DNA of 64,000 bases. Origin: Picocystis sp. L7 (Eukaryota; Chlorophyta; Picocystophyceae; Picocystales; Picocystaceae). Below are positions 36,805 through 45,002 of the stretch, in pieces. Both the position numbers and the translations under genes were made by a program. The stretch is from contig QXJR01000003.1 in the NCBI GenBank assembly GCA_020975725.1, positions 186,001 to 250,000 of the forward strand, written 5' to 3'. Every line of letters begins with the position of its first letter. Position 1 is the stretch's first letter. The notes under the pieces are model-generated. The model ran no database searches. It was not told the origin of the DNA and saw only the letters and a list, made by a program, of their open reading frames with translations.

Positions 36805-37839
36805 TCAAGAACGCTTGGCCGCAAAGGTCTCCAATGCGTGGATGTTGCCCACCCAACGCCAGTGCCAAGGCTCGTACATGATGCCCTCCGGATTGTCTCG
36901 TGGAAAGGAAAGCTCAAAGTGCCAGCGCATGGCGTTGTCCTTCAACCATGCAAACGCAGCGGTGTACTCGAAATCTTCGGTCAATCCAGCGAAAGGCTTC
37001 GTCCCAATGTCCAATGCGTAACCCGTGTGGTGCTCACTGTATCCTGGAGGTGCAGAAACGAGGGCACGTTCCGATGCGGTCTGACGGCGTTCCCCTTTGA
37101 TGTCAAAGAAGACACCTTCCTGGTCCTTGATGGACCTGAACCCTGAAATCGGGACGAGATGGATCCCTTCTCGCCTGGCAGCTGCCTGCATGTCCAGGAA
37201 AGATTGAGCGGCGTCCGTCCGAAGCTCTTGTATCGTTCCCCATGGGGTTTTGCCGACCGAGACCAGGTCCCATTCTGGTGCTTCTTCCACCTTCATGTGT
37301 CCGAGGATCCGCAAGTCGTTCAGCTTGTCCACGGCTTCGGTGATGGCCAACGACACGTTGTGCTCCACCCCTCCGTTGACGACGGCCGTTCTCCAGGCCA
37401 CCGCACACATGACGGCGCCCAAGGCCAACCCTGTCTTGGTGGTGAATTTGCGCAGAGCTCCGCCTTTGCGACGTCTCCGGGTCGCCTTCGGCGCGCTCTG
37501 CACCACACGAACCGCTTCGTGGACGTCGGAGGAGGTCCTTTCCGGGACCTGCTCTTCCTCATCTTCGATGAAGGGCAGGTGCTGTCCTTGCGGCGGCTCG
37601 TGGAGGAATTCTTCGACCTCCTCTTCCCTGGACGTGCGTACATGTTGCCTCCATCGCACCTCAGGTGCCAGGTATCCCAGCTCGGCCTCGCCCGTCCGAC
37701 CTTGCCAGCTCCCTTCGGTCCCGTTGGCGCGTGCATGGACCTTCCACGACCTCCTGGAGAGATCCTGGAACCCACGGACGAGCACCATCCCTCGCGAGTG
37801 CCTCGTTTGCACGTGCATCGTGATGGTGAGAATGGACAT
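36805..37839 (-). CDS. VanY-type D-alanyl-D-alanine carboxypeptidase-like protein (peptidase M15B)
   Basis: 344 residues from ATG 37839-37837 (other in-frame ATGs at 37818 and 37788). The N-terminal 100 residues look like an organelle presequence followed by an acidic linker. A hydrophobic segment (TKTGLALGAVMCAVAWRTAVV) comes next, then the VanY domain in the last 170 residues. Zinc ligands are in SEHHTGYALDIG (the SxHxxGxAxD motif) and MYEPWHWRWVG (ExxHW), with SGFRS before them. Bacterial relatives trim D-Ala from peptidoglycan; plants and algae keep cyanobacterial-like relatives. In an alga it may act in the plastid or the secretory path. Upstream in-frame codons extend across the promoter of the divergent PAP2 gene and were not counted. 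Confidence 0.82.
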   Translation of the reverse strand: MSILTITMHVQTRHSRGMVLVRGFQDLSRRSWKVHARANGTEGSWQGRTGEAELGYLAPEVRWRQHVRTSREEEVEEFLHEPPQGQHLPFIEDEEEQVPERTSSDVHEAVRVVQSAPKATRRRRKGGALRKFTTKTGLALGAVMCAVAWRTAVVNGGVEHNVSLAITEAVDKLNDLRILGHMKVEEAPEWDLVSVGKTPWGTIQELRTDAAQSFLDMQAAARREGIHLVPISGFRSIKDQEGVFFDIKGERRQTASERALVSAPPGYSEHHTGYALDIGTKPFAGLTEDFEYTAAFAWLKDNAMRWHFELSFPRDNPEGIMYEPWHWRWVGNIHALETFAAKRS

Positions 37840-38343
37840 CAACGTCGGTCGGATGCGACTCCACCGCCGAGCTCTCGCCTGGATCGAGAGGGAGATCGTC
37901 CTCTGCGAGGAACGGATCGTTTGGGCGGGGTGAAAGGGAAAAGACATCGGGAGAGGGCGGAAGGATGGACGGAAGGTGCAGAGGAGAAAGATCCTCCGCG
38001 CCACACGGACGGAACGGGCGCGGAAACCGAAGCGGAACCCGATCCAAGGGGGGGAAGGGAGCGGAGAGCGTGGAGGACCACTCGAACGGGTCTGTGGCGC
38101 CTCTTTTCCCTTCGACCTGGGAGGGATCCGCATCCATGGACCGTGAAAGGACCGTATTTGGATCGCGTAGACCGTCGGGAATCCAGAGGAGTGTGGTGCA
38201 GGCACATCCACGTGAACGACGAAGGAACGCATCCGACGCATTTCGGAACCGAATCTCGGATCGAACGAAGAGGCAGCGCGCTTCAGAACGTCGAATTGAG
38301 TCGAGGAAAGGGTGAAACAAGGAGAGACGGGGAACATTGGGCC
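37840..38343. other. divergent promoter between VanY-like and PAP2 genes
   Basis: About 500 bp, GC-rich, with long open frames on both strands that merely extend the two flanking genes. No shared TTAA motif seen. Nothing else recognised. Confidence 0.4.
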
Positions 38344-39228
38344 ATGGAGCGGCTCTCGGAGCTGCAATCGAGGAAACCCGGACGGCGATGGGACGGCAAG
38401 GCGGGCAAAGGAAGACGAACGAACGCAACGCAATGCACCGTACGGAGAGCGTCCGAACGCACCACCGATGTGGAAACCGAGCAAACATCCGCAATTCGAT
38501 GTTTCGACGCTGCGAGGAAGGGAAGATGGACGCGCTTGGCCGCCTGCAGCGCAGCCGCCCTAGGCGCGCTCTCCTTCGACCAGCAAACGGCACAGCTGCT
38601 CCATCGTGTGGTGGAGGTGCCGCTACACGACGTCTTGCACGAACACACCACTGCAGCATGGCGCACCTTTTGGGCGGGGGAAGTGCTGTCCAACTATCCG
38701 ATCATGGCGATGCTTCCCGTTTTTCTGTTTCAGACAGGAACGAGGCTGATTGGCCCAGCCTCGTGGTCGGAGAAGTGCCTCGTTGGGTTGGGACTTGCCT
38801 TTTATTTGATCGTGGCGGGTTACATTCCTCACCACGATGTGTTCGTGGTCCAAGCGTTGAAGGAGTACTTCATGAAGGAGCGTCCTATCTCCTCTCCTTC
38901 GTTCGCTTTCCCCTCCGGTCATGCCACTGCAGCGGCATACTTGTCGGGGATGTTGACCTTCGGAACGCCCATCATGTCTCCCGCTTCCCGTTCCACTCCT
39001 GAGGTGCCCGGGAAGTTTCCAGCATGGTCTATGGAAGGTTTGGTGCAGTTGTCCTTGCATCAAGGCCTTTGGTTGGTTCCCGTCGCAGCAGTGGCCAGCG
39101 GGAGGGTGCTGTCTGAGCGGCATTGGTTGGGCGACACGGTGGCAGGTGCTTGTCTTGGTAGTTGGGCAGTGTTCACCCTCCTGTCCATCCACGAGCATTT
39201 GTTGCGGCACTATCCACGCGATGCGTGA
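38344..39228 (+). CDS. PAP2-family membrane phosphatase
   Basis: 294 residues. The three phosphatase motifs are complete: KEYFMKERP (about 173-181), PSGHA (about 192) and SGRVLSERHWLGD (about 252-264). Hydrophobic segments around residues 118-135, 145-165, 193-205, 240-252 and 268-285 fit a six-helix phosphatidate-phosphatase fold. The first 70 residues are very basic and lack acids, possibly an organelle presequence. PAP2 enzymes hydrolyse phosphatidate, prenyl or sphingoid phosphates; plastid members make diacylglycerol. Substrate not determinable. The start ATG 38344 is the first after the divergent promoter; the upstream frame is promoter DNA. Confidence 0.88.
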   Translation: MERLSELQSRKPGRRWDGKAGKGRRTNATQCTVRRASERTTDVETEQTSAIRCFDAARKGRWTRLAACSAAALGALSFDQQTAQLLHRVVEVPLHDVLHEHTTAAWRTFWAGEVLSNYPIMAMLPVFLFQTGTRLIGPASWSEKCLVGLGLAFYLIVAGYIPHHDVFVVQALKEYFMKERPISSPSFAFPSGHATAAAYLSGMLTFGTPIMSPASRSTPEVPGKFPAWSMEGLVQLSLHQGLWLVPVAAVASGRVLSERHWLGDTVAGACLGSWAVFTLLSIHEHLLRHYPRDA

Positions 39229-39673
39229 ATCCACAAAGAGCCTTTGAAAAGCAATGGTCCAACCATCGCACACAGGCACTCGTCCCCGGTTCGCGTCCTT
39301 CCTGATCAGGCCATGGAAAACCTTCTCCTGCAGTGCGGTCCTCTATGTTTGTGAAGGAGATTGGCAGACCGATCGAGGCTGGAAGAGAAGAGAGAGAGAG
39401 GGAGAGAGAGAGGGATGGAAGAGAAGAGGGAGAGGGAGAGAAGAGGGAGAGGGAGAGAAGAGGGAGAGGGAGAGAAGAGGGAGAGGGAGGGAGGAGAGGA
39501 GGGAGAGAGGGAGGGAGGAGAGGAGGGAGAGAGTGTAGGGAGAGAGAGTAGGGAGAGTGGGAGAGGGATGGAAGAGAAGAGGGAGAGAGAGAGGGAGAGA
39601 GTGGAGGGCGGAGTCACGTGAACAACGAACTTCCGCCATTGAAGGTGTGCGCAGCCGCCACTTGTGCGCCACG
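39229..39673 (+). repeat. purine-rich (GA) tandem-repeat tract upstream of NAGK
   Basis: From about 39381 to 39611 the plus strand is almost entirely purine, with only scattered T. A 17-bp unit GAGAAGAGGGAGAGGGA is repeated four times from 39421, followed by two copies of a related unit of about 23 bp. It ends about 60 bp before the NAGK start codon. Confidence 0.85.
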
Positions 39674-40657
39674 ATGCGCTCCTGCGGGACGTCCAAGCGC
39701 GTCCAAGCGACGTTGGGGAGATGCCAAGGGGCTCGAACGAGACACAGGGGATGCAGCACGCGAACGAGAGCGCAGGTGCGAGCGGTCGCGGACACGGAAA
39801 AACGCGTGTCCGAGTTCGACCGCGTGTCGATCCTCTCGGAAGCGCTGCCGTACCTGCAGAAGTTCGCAGGAAAGACCGTGGTGGTCAAGTATGGCGGTGC
39901 AGCCATGAAAGATCCCACGCTCAAGGCAGGAGTCATCTCGGACGTGGTGCTGCTCGCCCTCGTCGGGCTGCGTGTGGTCCTGGTGCACGGCGGCGGACCG
40001 GAGATCAACACGTGGCTCTCGCGTGTTGGGATCGAACCCAACTTCAAGAACGGCCTGCGTGTGACGGATGGACCCACCATGGAAGTCGTGGAAATGGTCC
40101 TGGTCGGAAAAGTGAACAAGTCCATCGTCTCCCTCATCAATAAAGCAGGAGGGAAGGCGGTAGGCCTCTGTGGGAAGGATGGAAAGCTCATTCGGGCGAG
40201 AAAAGTCACCAAGCCGGACATTGGCTTCGTAGGAGAGGTAAGCTCTGTAGATGCAAGCATTCTAGACAATCTGGCGGGCTCGGGGTGCATTCCAGTGATC
40301 GCCAGCGTAGCAGAAGACGACCAAGGACAGTCCCTGAACATCAACGCAGACACGGCCGCAGGAGAAATCGCAGCAGCACTGGCTGCGGAGAAACTGATTC
40401 TCATGACCGATGTCCCCGGGGTGATGTTGGATAAGGACGATATATCCACCTTGCAGCGCTCTTTGGCTATATCGGATACTAGGAGGATGGTTGGTGACGG
40501 CATCATCGCCGGTGGCATGATCCCGAAAGTGGAGTGTTGCGTCCGCTCCATAGCCCAAGGAGTCAGTGCTGCTCACATCATCGATGGTAGGCAAAAGCAC
40601 TCACTCCTCCAAGAAATCCTTACGGATGAGGGAGTAGGAACCATGATTACGGGTTGA
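39674..40657 (+). CDS. NAGK: N-acetylglutamate kinase, plastid
   Basis: 327 residues. A transit-peptide-like start ([20 protein letters not shown]) precedes the amino-acid kinase fold: [74 protein letters not shown]-like MTDVPGVML and the C-terminal [10 protein letters not shown] and HIIDGR. It phosphorylates N-acetylglutamate, the committed and arginine-inhibited step of arginine synthesis in the chloroplast; in plants and many algae it is also the target of PII. The N-terminal helix before the fold ([19 protein letters not shown]) is typical of the arginine-sensitive hexameric form. The start ATG 39674 follows the purine tract. Confidence 0.95.
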   Translation: MRSCGTSKRVQATLGRCQGARTRHRGCSTRTRAQVRAVADTEKRVSEFDRVSILSEALPYLQKFAGKTVVVKYGGAAMKDPTLKAGVISDVVLLALVGLRVVLVHGGGPEINTWLSRVGIEPNFKNGLRVTDGPTMEVVEMVLVGKVNKSIVSLINKAGGKAVGLCGKDGKLIRARKVTKPDIGFVGEVSSVDASILDNLAGSGCIPVIASVAEDDQGQSLNINADTAAGEIAAALAAEKLILMTDVPGVMLDKDDISTLQRSLAISDTRRMVGDGIIAGGMIPKVECCVRSIAQGVSAAHIIDGRQKHSLLQEILTDEGVGTMITG

Positions 40658-40741
40658 GTTGAAACAGTCGATCCTGTGCAGAGATAAATTTCCATTGTAA
40701 AAAGATTCATCGTCCCATTATCTGAACCACTTGTTCCATTT

Positions 40742-42040
40742 TTATTCCCCCTTTCCTTTCCTACGAATGAGCACAAAGGGCGTCTGCTGATCAGCGTTTC
40801 CAGCCGGGTTGTCAAGCAACGACTCCTTCAAAAATGCATTGTCCACTCCACTGCTGGCACCGAGTATGCGAACTGCACCCGTGTATTTGCTCAGATCATT
40901 GACGTCTACAACTGCCACTTCGCAGCCAGTTCTTCCTTGCATTTCGTCAACCGTACTTTGAACATCTACCGGCCCATAGGATATGAATTGATCATATGGC
41001 GGAAGCGTTCCAGTTACATCATCGATCAGTGCGGCCTGATCTCCAGCTACGCGGTAAAAATATCCCCCGCGACCAAGAATCTTAAGCAGGGCTCCGACGA
41101 ACACGGCCAAAACGATCCTCATCTTTCCAACAGAATCGATCAGTGCTTGCATTCCACATGCCGTCGCTAAGCTCGATGTAGGGTGGAACAGCAGGCATGC
41201 CATGCGTGCCAGGATGCCTGGCCTGACCGACGCTGGATGGCGAGTCCGACCTTGCATGATAGCCAACGGCGTCTCACCGATTGCTAAGATGTCACCGGGC
41301 TGATAGTGGTGCTTTACATACTTATCAAATATCGCCTTTGGGTTGTCCATGTGTGTCAGGAGGTGCGTCTTGATGGGCAAGACTGTGCACCTGCTCCTAT
41401 CTGACCAAGAGAGCCCTCCTTCATCCTCATCCACTGGGAATCGAAGTGGCAGCACGACGTGCTGTTGCTTCGGAATGCGACCGTGAGGTCCGTAGCTGAT
41501 GTACTCCAATCGAAGCCATGCGGACTCCAGATTCTTGAGACTCTCCCCATTGGTGGTAATTCGGAGTTCCACTTCCATGGACGTCTTGGAATCGGCCACC
41601 AGGATGAAGGCAGGCCAGTAACCGTCCTTCCTAGCATTGGTGACTTGATCGTATCCACTGGTGTGCTTCGGTATCAACTTGACGTGGGTGCAGTAACCTT
41701 GGGTGCTGGTGTCTGCCAAGAGCTTCACCCGCGCATCCACTTCGGGCACGAATATTTCTCGCTTGTGGGAGAGGTTGTGGAACTCCAACGATCCCCTGAG
41801 TAGGTATTCTTGATCCTCCCTGACCTCCCAGGTCCATTTTCCGCGCGTGAGCATCAACCAGTCCCAGGTGCGTTCGGGACGCTTGGTGACACCTGCGAGT
41901 CGTTGCGCCTCCCCTTCCAGCCACTGTTCGTCACCTTCGTAAGCGCATCTGGTCTTCCACGATCTCATCTTCCATCGCAGGCCGTCCCTTCGCATCTTCC
42001 AGGCCGAGAAGTGCGAATGCGACGCGTGCAACTTCGCCAT
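40742..42040 (-). CDS. CofE-like (F420-0:gamma-glutamyl ligase family) protein of cyanobacterial type
   Basis: 432 residues. The C-terminal half has the ligase-family signature PGDILAIGETPLAIMQGR, then SLATACGMQALID and GRGGYFYRVAG, PPYDQFISYGP, VDVNDLSKYTGAVRILG. The N-terminal half (WTWEVREDQEYLLRGSLEFHN, DARVKLLADT, STQGYCTHVKL) is a separate domain found fused to it in cyanobacterial and algal homologues. The first 40 residues are basic (MAKLHASHSHFSAWKMRRDG). True F420 synthesis is not expected in algae, so the substrate is unknown; the family name comes from the archaeal enzyme. It converges with NAGK (84 bp between stops). Confidence 0.75.
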   Translation of the reverse strand: MAKLHASHSHFSAWKMRRDGLRWKMRSWKTRCAYEGDEQWLEGEAQRLAGVTKRPERTWDWLMLTRGKWTWEVREDQEYLLRGSLEFHNLSHKREIFVPEVDARVKLLADTSTQGYCTHVKLIPKHTSGYDQVTNARKDGYWPAFILVADSKTSMEVELRITTNGESLKNLESAWLRLEYISYGPHGRIPKQQHVVLPLRFPVDEDEGGLSWSDRSRCTVLPIKTHLLTHMDNPKAIFDKYVKHHYQPGDILAIGETPLAIMQGRTRHPASVRPGILARMACLLFHPTSSLATACGMQALIDSVGKMRIVLAVFVGALLKILGRGGYFYRVAGDQAALIDDVTGTLPPYDQFISYGPVDVQSTVDEMQGRTGCEVAVVDVNDLSKYTGAVRILGASSGVDNAFLKESLLDNPAGNADQQTPFVLIRRKGKGE

Positions 42041-42355
42041 CTCGACGGTGGTTCGAATGGGAGTTCCCGCGATCTCGGTTCCCCATCTCCCCAAGGGACC
42101 CGATCCGATCCACTTTCGGTTCAAAGGACCCGACGAACCCGACCCTCTCCGGTTCAAGCTTCCTTTTACCCTCGATGCCGAGGTATCGATACGTCCAACC
42201 CCAACATCGATCCGTTCGCCCCACCGCGGAGACGATCCAAACGGATCCGAATGTAGCGTAGTCACATAGGGGACGGGATCCGGATGGATCCGGTCGGGGA
42301 AAGGAACGTACTGAACTGCTGAGCAAGGGTCATTTGTCCAAGGACACCGACACCG
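42041..42355. promoter_or_regulatory. divergent promoter with GGACCCGA/CGAACCC motifs
   Basis: 315 bp between the CofE-like gene and the fusion gene. At about 42101-42165 the motifs GGACCCGATCCGATCC, GGACCCGACGAACCCGACC and CCGGTTCAAGC are clustered, resembling sequences upstream of VTE3 and of the PPOX-like gene. Confidence 0.45.
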
Positions 42356-44836
42356 ATGCGCCGCGTCTGCGCAGCTCCGCGCCGCACTGCGGCGCAAACG
42401 CCGCGAAGAAGAGCACCCGTGGCCCGTGTGTCGTTCGCAGGGCTCGCAGCCGCGCTCTTCGGACGCCAGGCGCAGCCGGGAGAAGCCATGCCGGTCACCG
42501 AAGCACCCAAGGAAGGCAATGTGGTGGTGCAAATTGACGAACTCAAAGATATCACCAGGCGCGCCATCCAGACCTACGGGTACCGGGGAAACGAGGTGGA
42601 AGACATCCTGGACGTTTTGATGTACGCACAGCTCCGTGGCAACAACCAAGGGATAATCAAAGTGACCACAAACGCCATCGCCAGACCGGAAGACGCAAAG
42701 CCCATGGAAGTCGAGCACGAGACGCAAATCTCCGCCCGAATCAATGGAAACCAGCAGCCAGGAATGGTCGTGTTGAAGCGTGCCACTGAGATGGCCATCA
42801 AAAAGGCCCAACGGCATGGCGTGGGAGTTGTTGGTACCAACCACACCTTCACTAGTACTGGCGCTCTGGGATACTATGCAGAGAGAATTGCGAATGATGG
42901 GTTCATCGCCCTCGTCTTTGCACAATCACCCGAATACGTGGCTCCGTACGGAAGCAAAGAACCAATTTTCGGAACCAATCCCATTGGTATGGCCGTACCT
43001 ACGGCAGAGGGTCCAATCGTTATGGACATGGCCACTTCAGCATACGCATACTTTGGACTGCTGGAGGCCAAAACAGCCGGCAGAAGCATTCCAGACAATG
43101 TCGCCTACGACTCTAAAGGTAATCCCACGACCGACCCAGTCAAAGCGCTTGAAGGTGCCATCCGCGTTTTTGATCGATCCTACAAGGGAAGCAACCTGGC
43201 CCTCATGGTGGAGATGCTTGCTGGGCCCTTAGTCGGCGCAGCCGTCCAAGACAAGGCCACATCTAAAAATTGGGGAAATCTGGTTTGTGTCATTGATCCG
43301 AAGCTGCTCGGAACTGAAGACTTCGAGCTGAAGGTGAGGCAAGTGGCCGATCGTGTCAAGAATGCAGAAAGACTTCCAGGGGTAGATGAGATACTCCTGC
43401 CTGGCGAGAGAGGTTCAAGATCTGCCCAGAAGCACGTAAATTCCGGGGTTTTGTCGGTGGAGAAAAAGCTTTTTGATGATCTGACAAAACTGGCAGCAAA
43501 ATTTGTGCCAGAGGAGGCAGGCAACGGCGCATCTCCCCCTGAAGACAAGGGAGAAAAGAAGTCCCACTACAAGGCTGCCACTGTGCTCCTCCATCCAACT
43601 TTCAAGACAGAAGATCCATTCAATGCTTCGTCTCCCCCTCTGTATCAGACCGCGACATTTGGGCAGCCAAGCTCAACAACATTTTTGAAGTATGACTACA
43701 CGCGCAGTGGCAATCCCACCCGAGATGTGCTCGAAATGCACATGGCAGAGTTAGAGGGCGCAGACCGTGCTTTTGCGTTCACAAGTGGGATGGCAGCAAT
43801 CACCGCCATTGCCAGGCTGGCAGGCGTGGGAGAAAAGATTGTCACTGGCAATGACATCTACGGTGGCACAAGCCGTCTGCTCTCCCAAGTGGTACCAAGG
43901 CAAGGTGTAGTGGTTGAGAACGTGGACATGACCGATCTAGCTGCTGTGGAGAAGGCCATCACAGAGGAGACGCGTGTGGTTTTGATTGAGAGCCCAACCA
44001 ATCCAAGGATGGAAATTACCGACATCAGAAAAGTGTGCGAGATCGCACATCGCGTTGGAGCGATCGTGGCTGTAGACAACAGCATCATGACTCCTGTCTT
44101 TCAAATGCCCATCAAGTTGGGAGCAGATATAAGCATGATAAGTGCAACGAAGTTCATAGGAGGTCATAGCGATATCACTGGCGGCATCCTCTCTGTCAAA
44201 GGTGAAAAGTTGGCTAGCAAAATTTACTTTCACCAGAATTCAGAAGGAACAGGCTTGGCACCGTTTGATTGTTGGCTTTCGGCGCGAGGTATTAAGACGA
44301 TGAGCGTGCGGATGGACAGGCAGAATTACAACGCGATGCGCATTGCTGAGTACTTGGAGCGGCATCCACTTGTGAAGCAAGTAAATTTTCCAGGCTTGAG
44401 TTCGCACCCACAGCACAAACTCCACTGTTCGCAAGCCACAGGTTGTGGAAGTGTACTTTCCTTCATCACGGGGGACGTGGATGTGTCGAGATACCTAGTT
44501 GACAACACGAGGCTCTTTAAGATTACCGTGAGTTTCGGAAACGTGAACAGCCTGATCAGCATGCCCTGTTTCATGTCACACGCGAGCATCCCCGCCGAAG
44601 TGCGAGCAGCCAGGGGTCTGCCGGACGATCTTGTGCGGATTGCTGCAGGCATCGAAGACGTGGACGATCTGTTGGACGACTTGGACGCAGCGTTTCAGGG
44701 TGCTGCGAAAATGAAAGGAATGTCTTTGGACACTATGAGCAGCAATGGGCGTGTCAGTGCCAGGGAGCAGGAGTTGATGCGGCGCATAATGGAGCTGGAG
44801 CAGAAAATTGCCAACCTCAGCTCATCGTCAAATTGA
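42356..44836 (+). CDS. fusion of an Ldh2-type dehydrogenase and cystathionine beta-lyase
   Basis: 826 residues in one uninterrupted frame. Residues 1-45 resemble a transit peptide (MRRVCAAPRRTAAQTPRRR). Residues about 55-390 are an Ldh2/malate-lactate-dehydrogenase-2 domain: NNQGIIKV, GVGVVGTNHTFTSTGALGYY, PIFGTNPIGMAVPT, VMDMATSAYAYFGL and the C-terminal MVEMLAGPLVGAA. A linker at 390-402 leads to a complete cystathionine beta-lyase (about 403-800) with KYDYTRSGNPTRD, the nucleotide-phosphate loop SGMAAI, VDNSIMTPVFQMP and the pyridoxal-phosphate lysine in SATKFIGGHSD (Lys599). The lyase makes homocysteine, pyruvate and ammonia in plastid methionine synthesis. No start or stop separates the halves, and both keep their active-site motifs. 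Confidence 0.9.
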   Translation: MRRVCAAPRRTAAQTPRRRAPVARVSFAGLAAALFGRQAQPGEAMPVTEAPKEGNVVVQIDELKDITRRAIQTYGYRGNEVEDILDVLMYAQLRGNNQGIIKVTTNAIARPEDAKPMEVEHETQISARINGNQQPGMVVLKRATEMAIKKAQRHGVGVVGTNHTFTSTGALGYYAERIANDGFIALVFAQSPEYVAPYGSKEPIFGTNPIGMAVPTAEGPIVMDMATSAYAYFGLLEAKTAGRSIPDNVAYDSKGNPTTDPVKALEGAIRVFDRSYKGSNLALMVEMLAGPLVGAAVQDKATSKNWGNLVCVIDPKLLGTEDFELKVRQVADRVKNAERLPGVDEILLPGERGSRSAQKHVNSGVLSVEKKLFDDLTKLAAKFVPEEAGNGASPPEDKGEKKSHYKAATVLLHPTFKTEDPFNASSPPLYQTATFGQPSSTTFLKYDYTRSGNPTRDVLEMHMAELEGADRAFAFTSGMAAITAIARLAGVGEKIVTGNDIYGGTSRLLSQVVPRQGVVVENVDMTDLAAVEKAITEETRVVLIESPTNPRMEITDIRKVCEIAHRVGAIVAVDNSIMTPVFQMPIKLGADISMISATKFIGGHSDITGGILSVKGEKLASKIYFHQNSEGTGLAPFDCWLSARGIKTMSVRMDRQNYNAMRIAEYLERHPLVKQVNFPGLSSHPQHKLHCSQATGCGSVLSFITGDVDVSRYLVDNTRLFKITVSFGNVNSLISMPCFMSHASIPAEVRAARGLPDDLVRIAAGIEDVDDLLDDLDAAFQGAAKMKGMSLDTMSSNGRVSAREQELMRRIMELEQKIANLSSSSN

Positions 44837-45002
44837 TTCTGGTTTCCTTGTAAAATATTATTGAAAGTCTTACTTTAGCCGGTCCAAATTATCTTCAACC
44901 CTGGTTGAGCGTGGATCCTTTCGCCTTTGTTGCAAGAGCACGCTTGTTTGCATCTTCATCCTCATGGAGCACGAACGTGCCGCTTTCAACAGACGCAGCA
45001 CC

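Noticed and set aside
37840-38484. 215-codon upstream extension of the VanY-like protein
   Set aside because: It overlaps the start of the divergent PAP2 gene and has chance-like S/R/P-rich composition.
39421-39534. CRISPR-like repeat array in the GA-rich tract
   Set aside because: Units are directly adjacent, purine-only and without spacers; this is a eukaryotic tandem repeat.
39343-40551. 402-codon antisense frame across NAGK and the purine tract
   Set aside because: Low-complexity S/P/L translation of the repeat joined to the antisense of a known gene.
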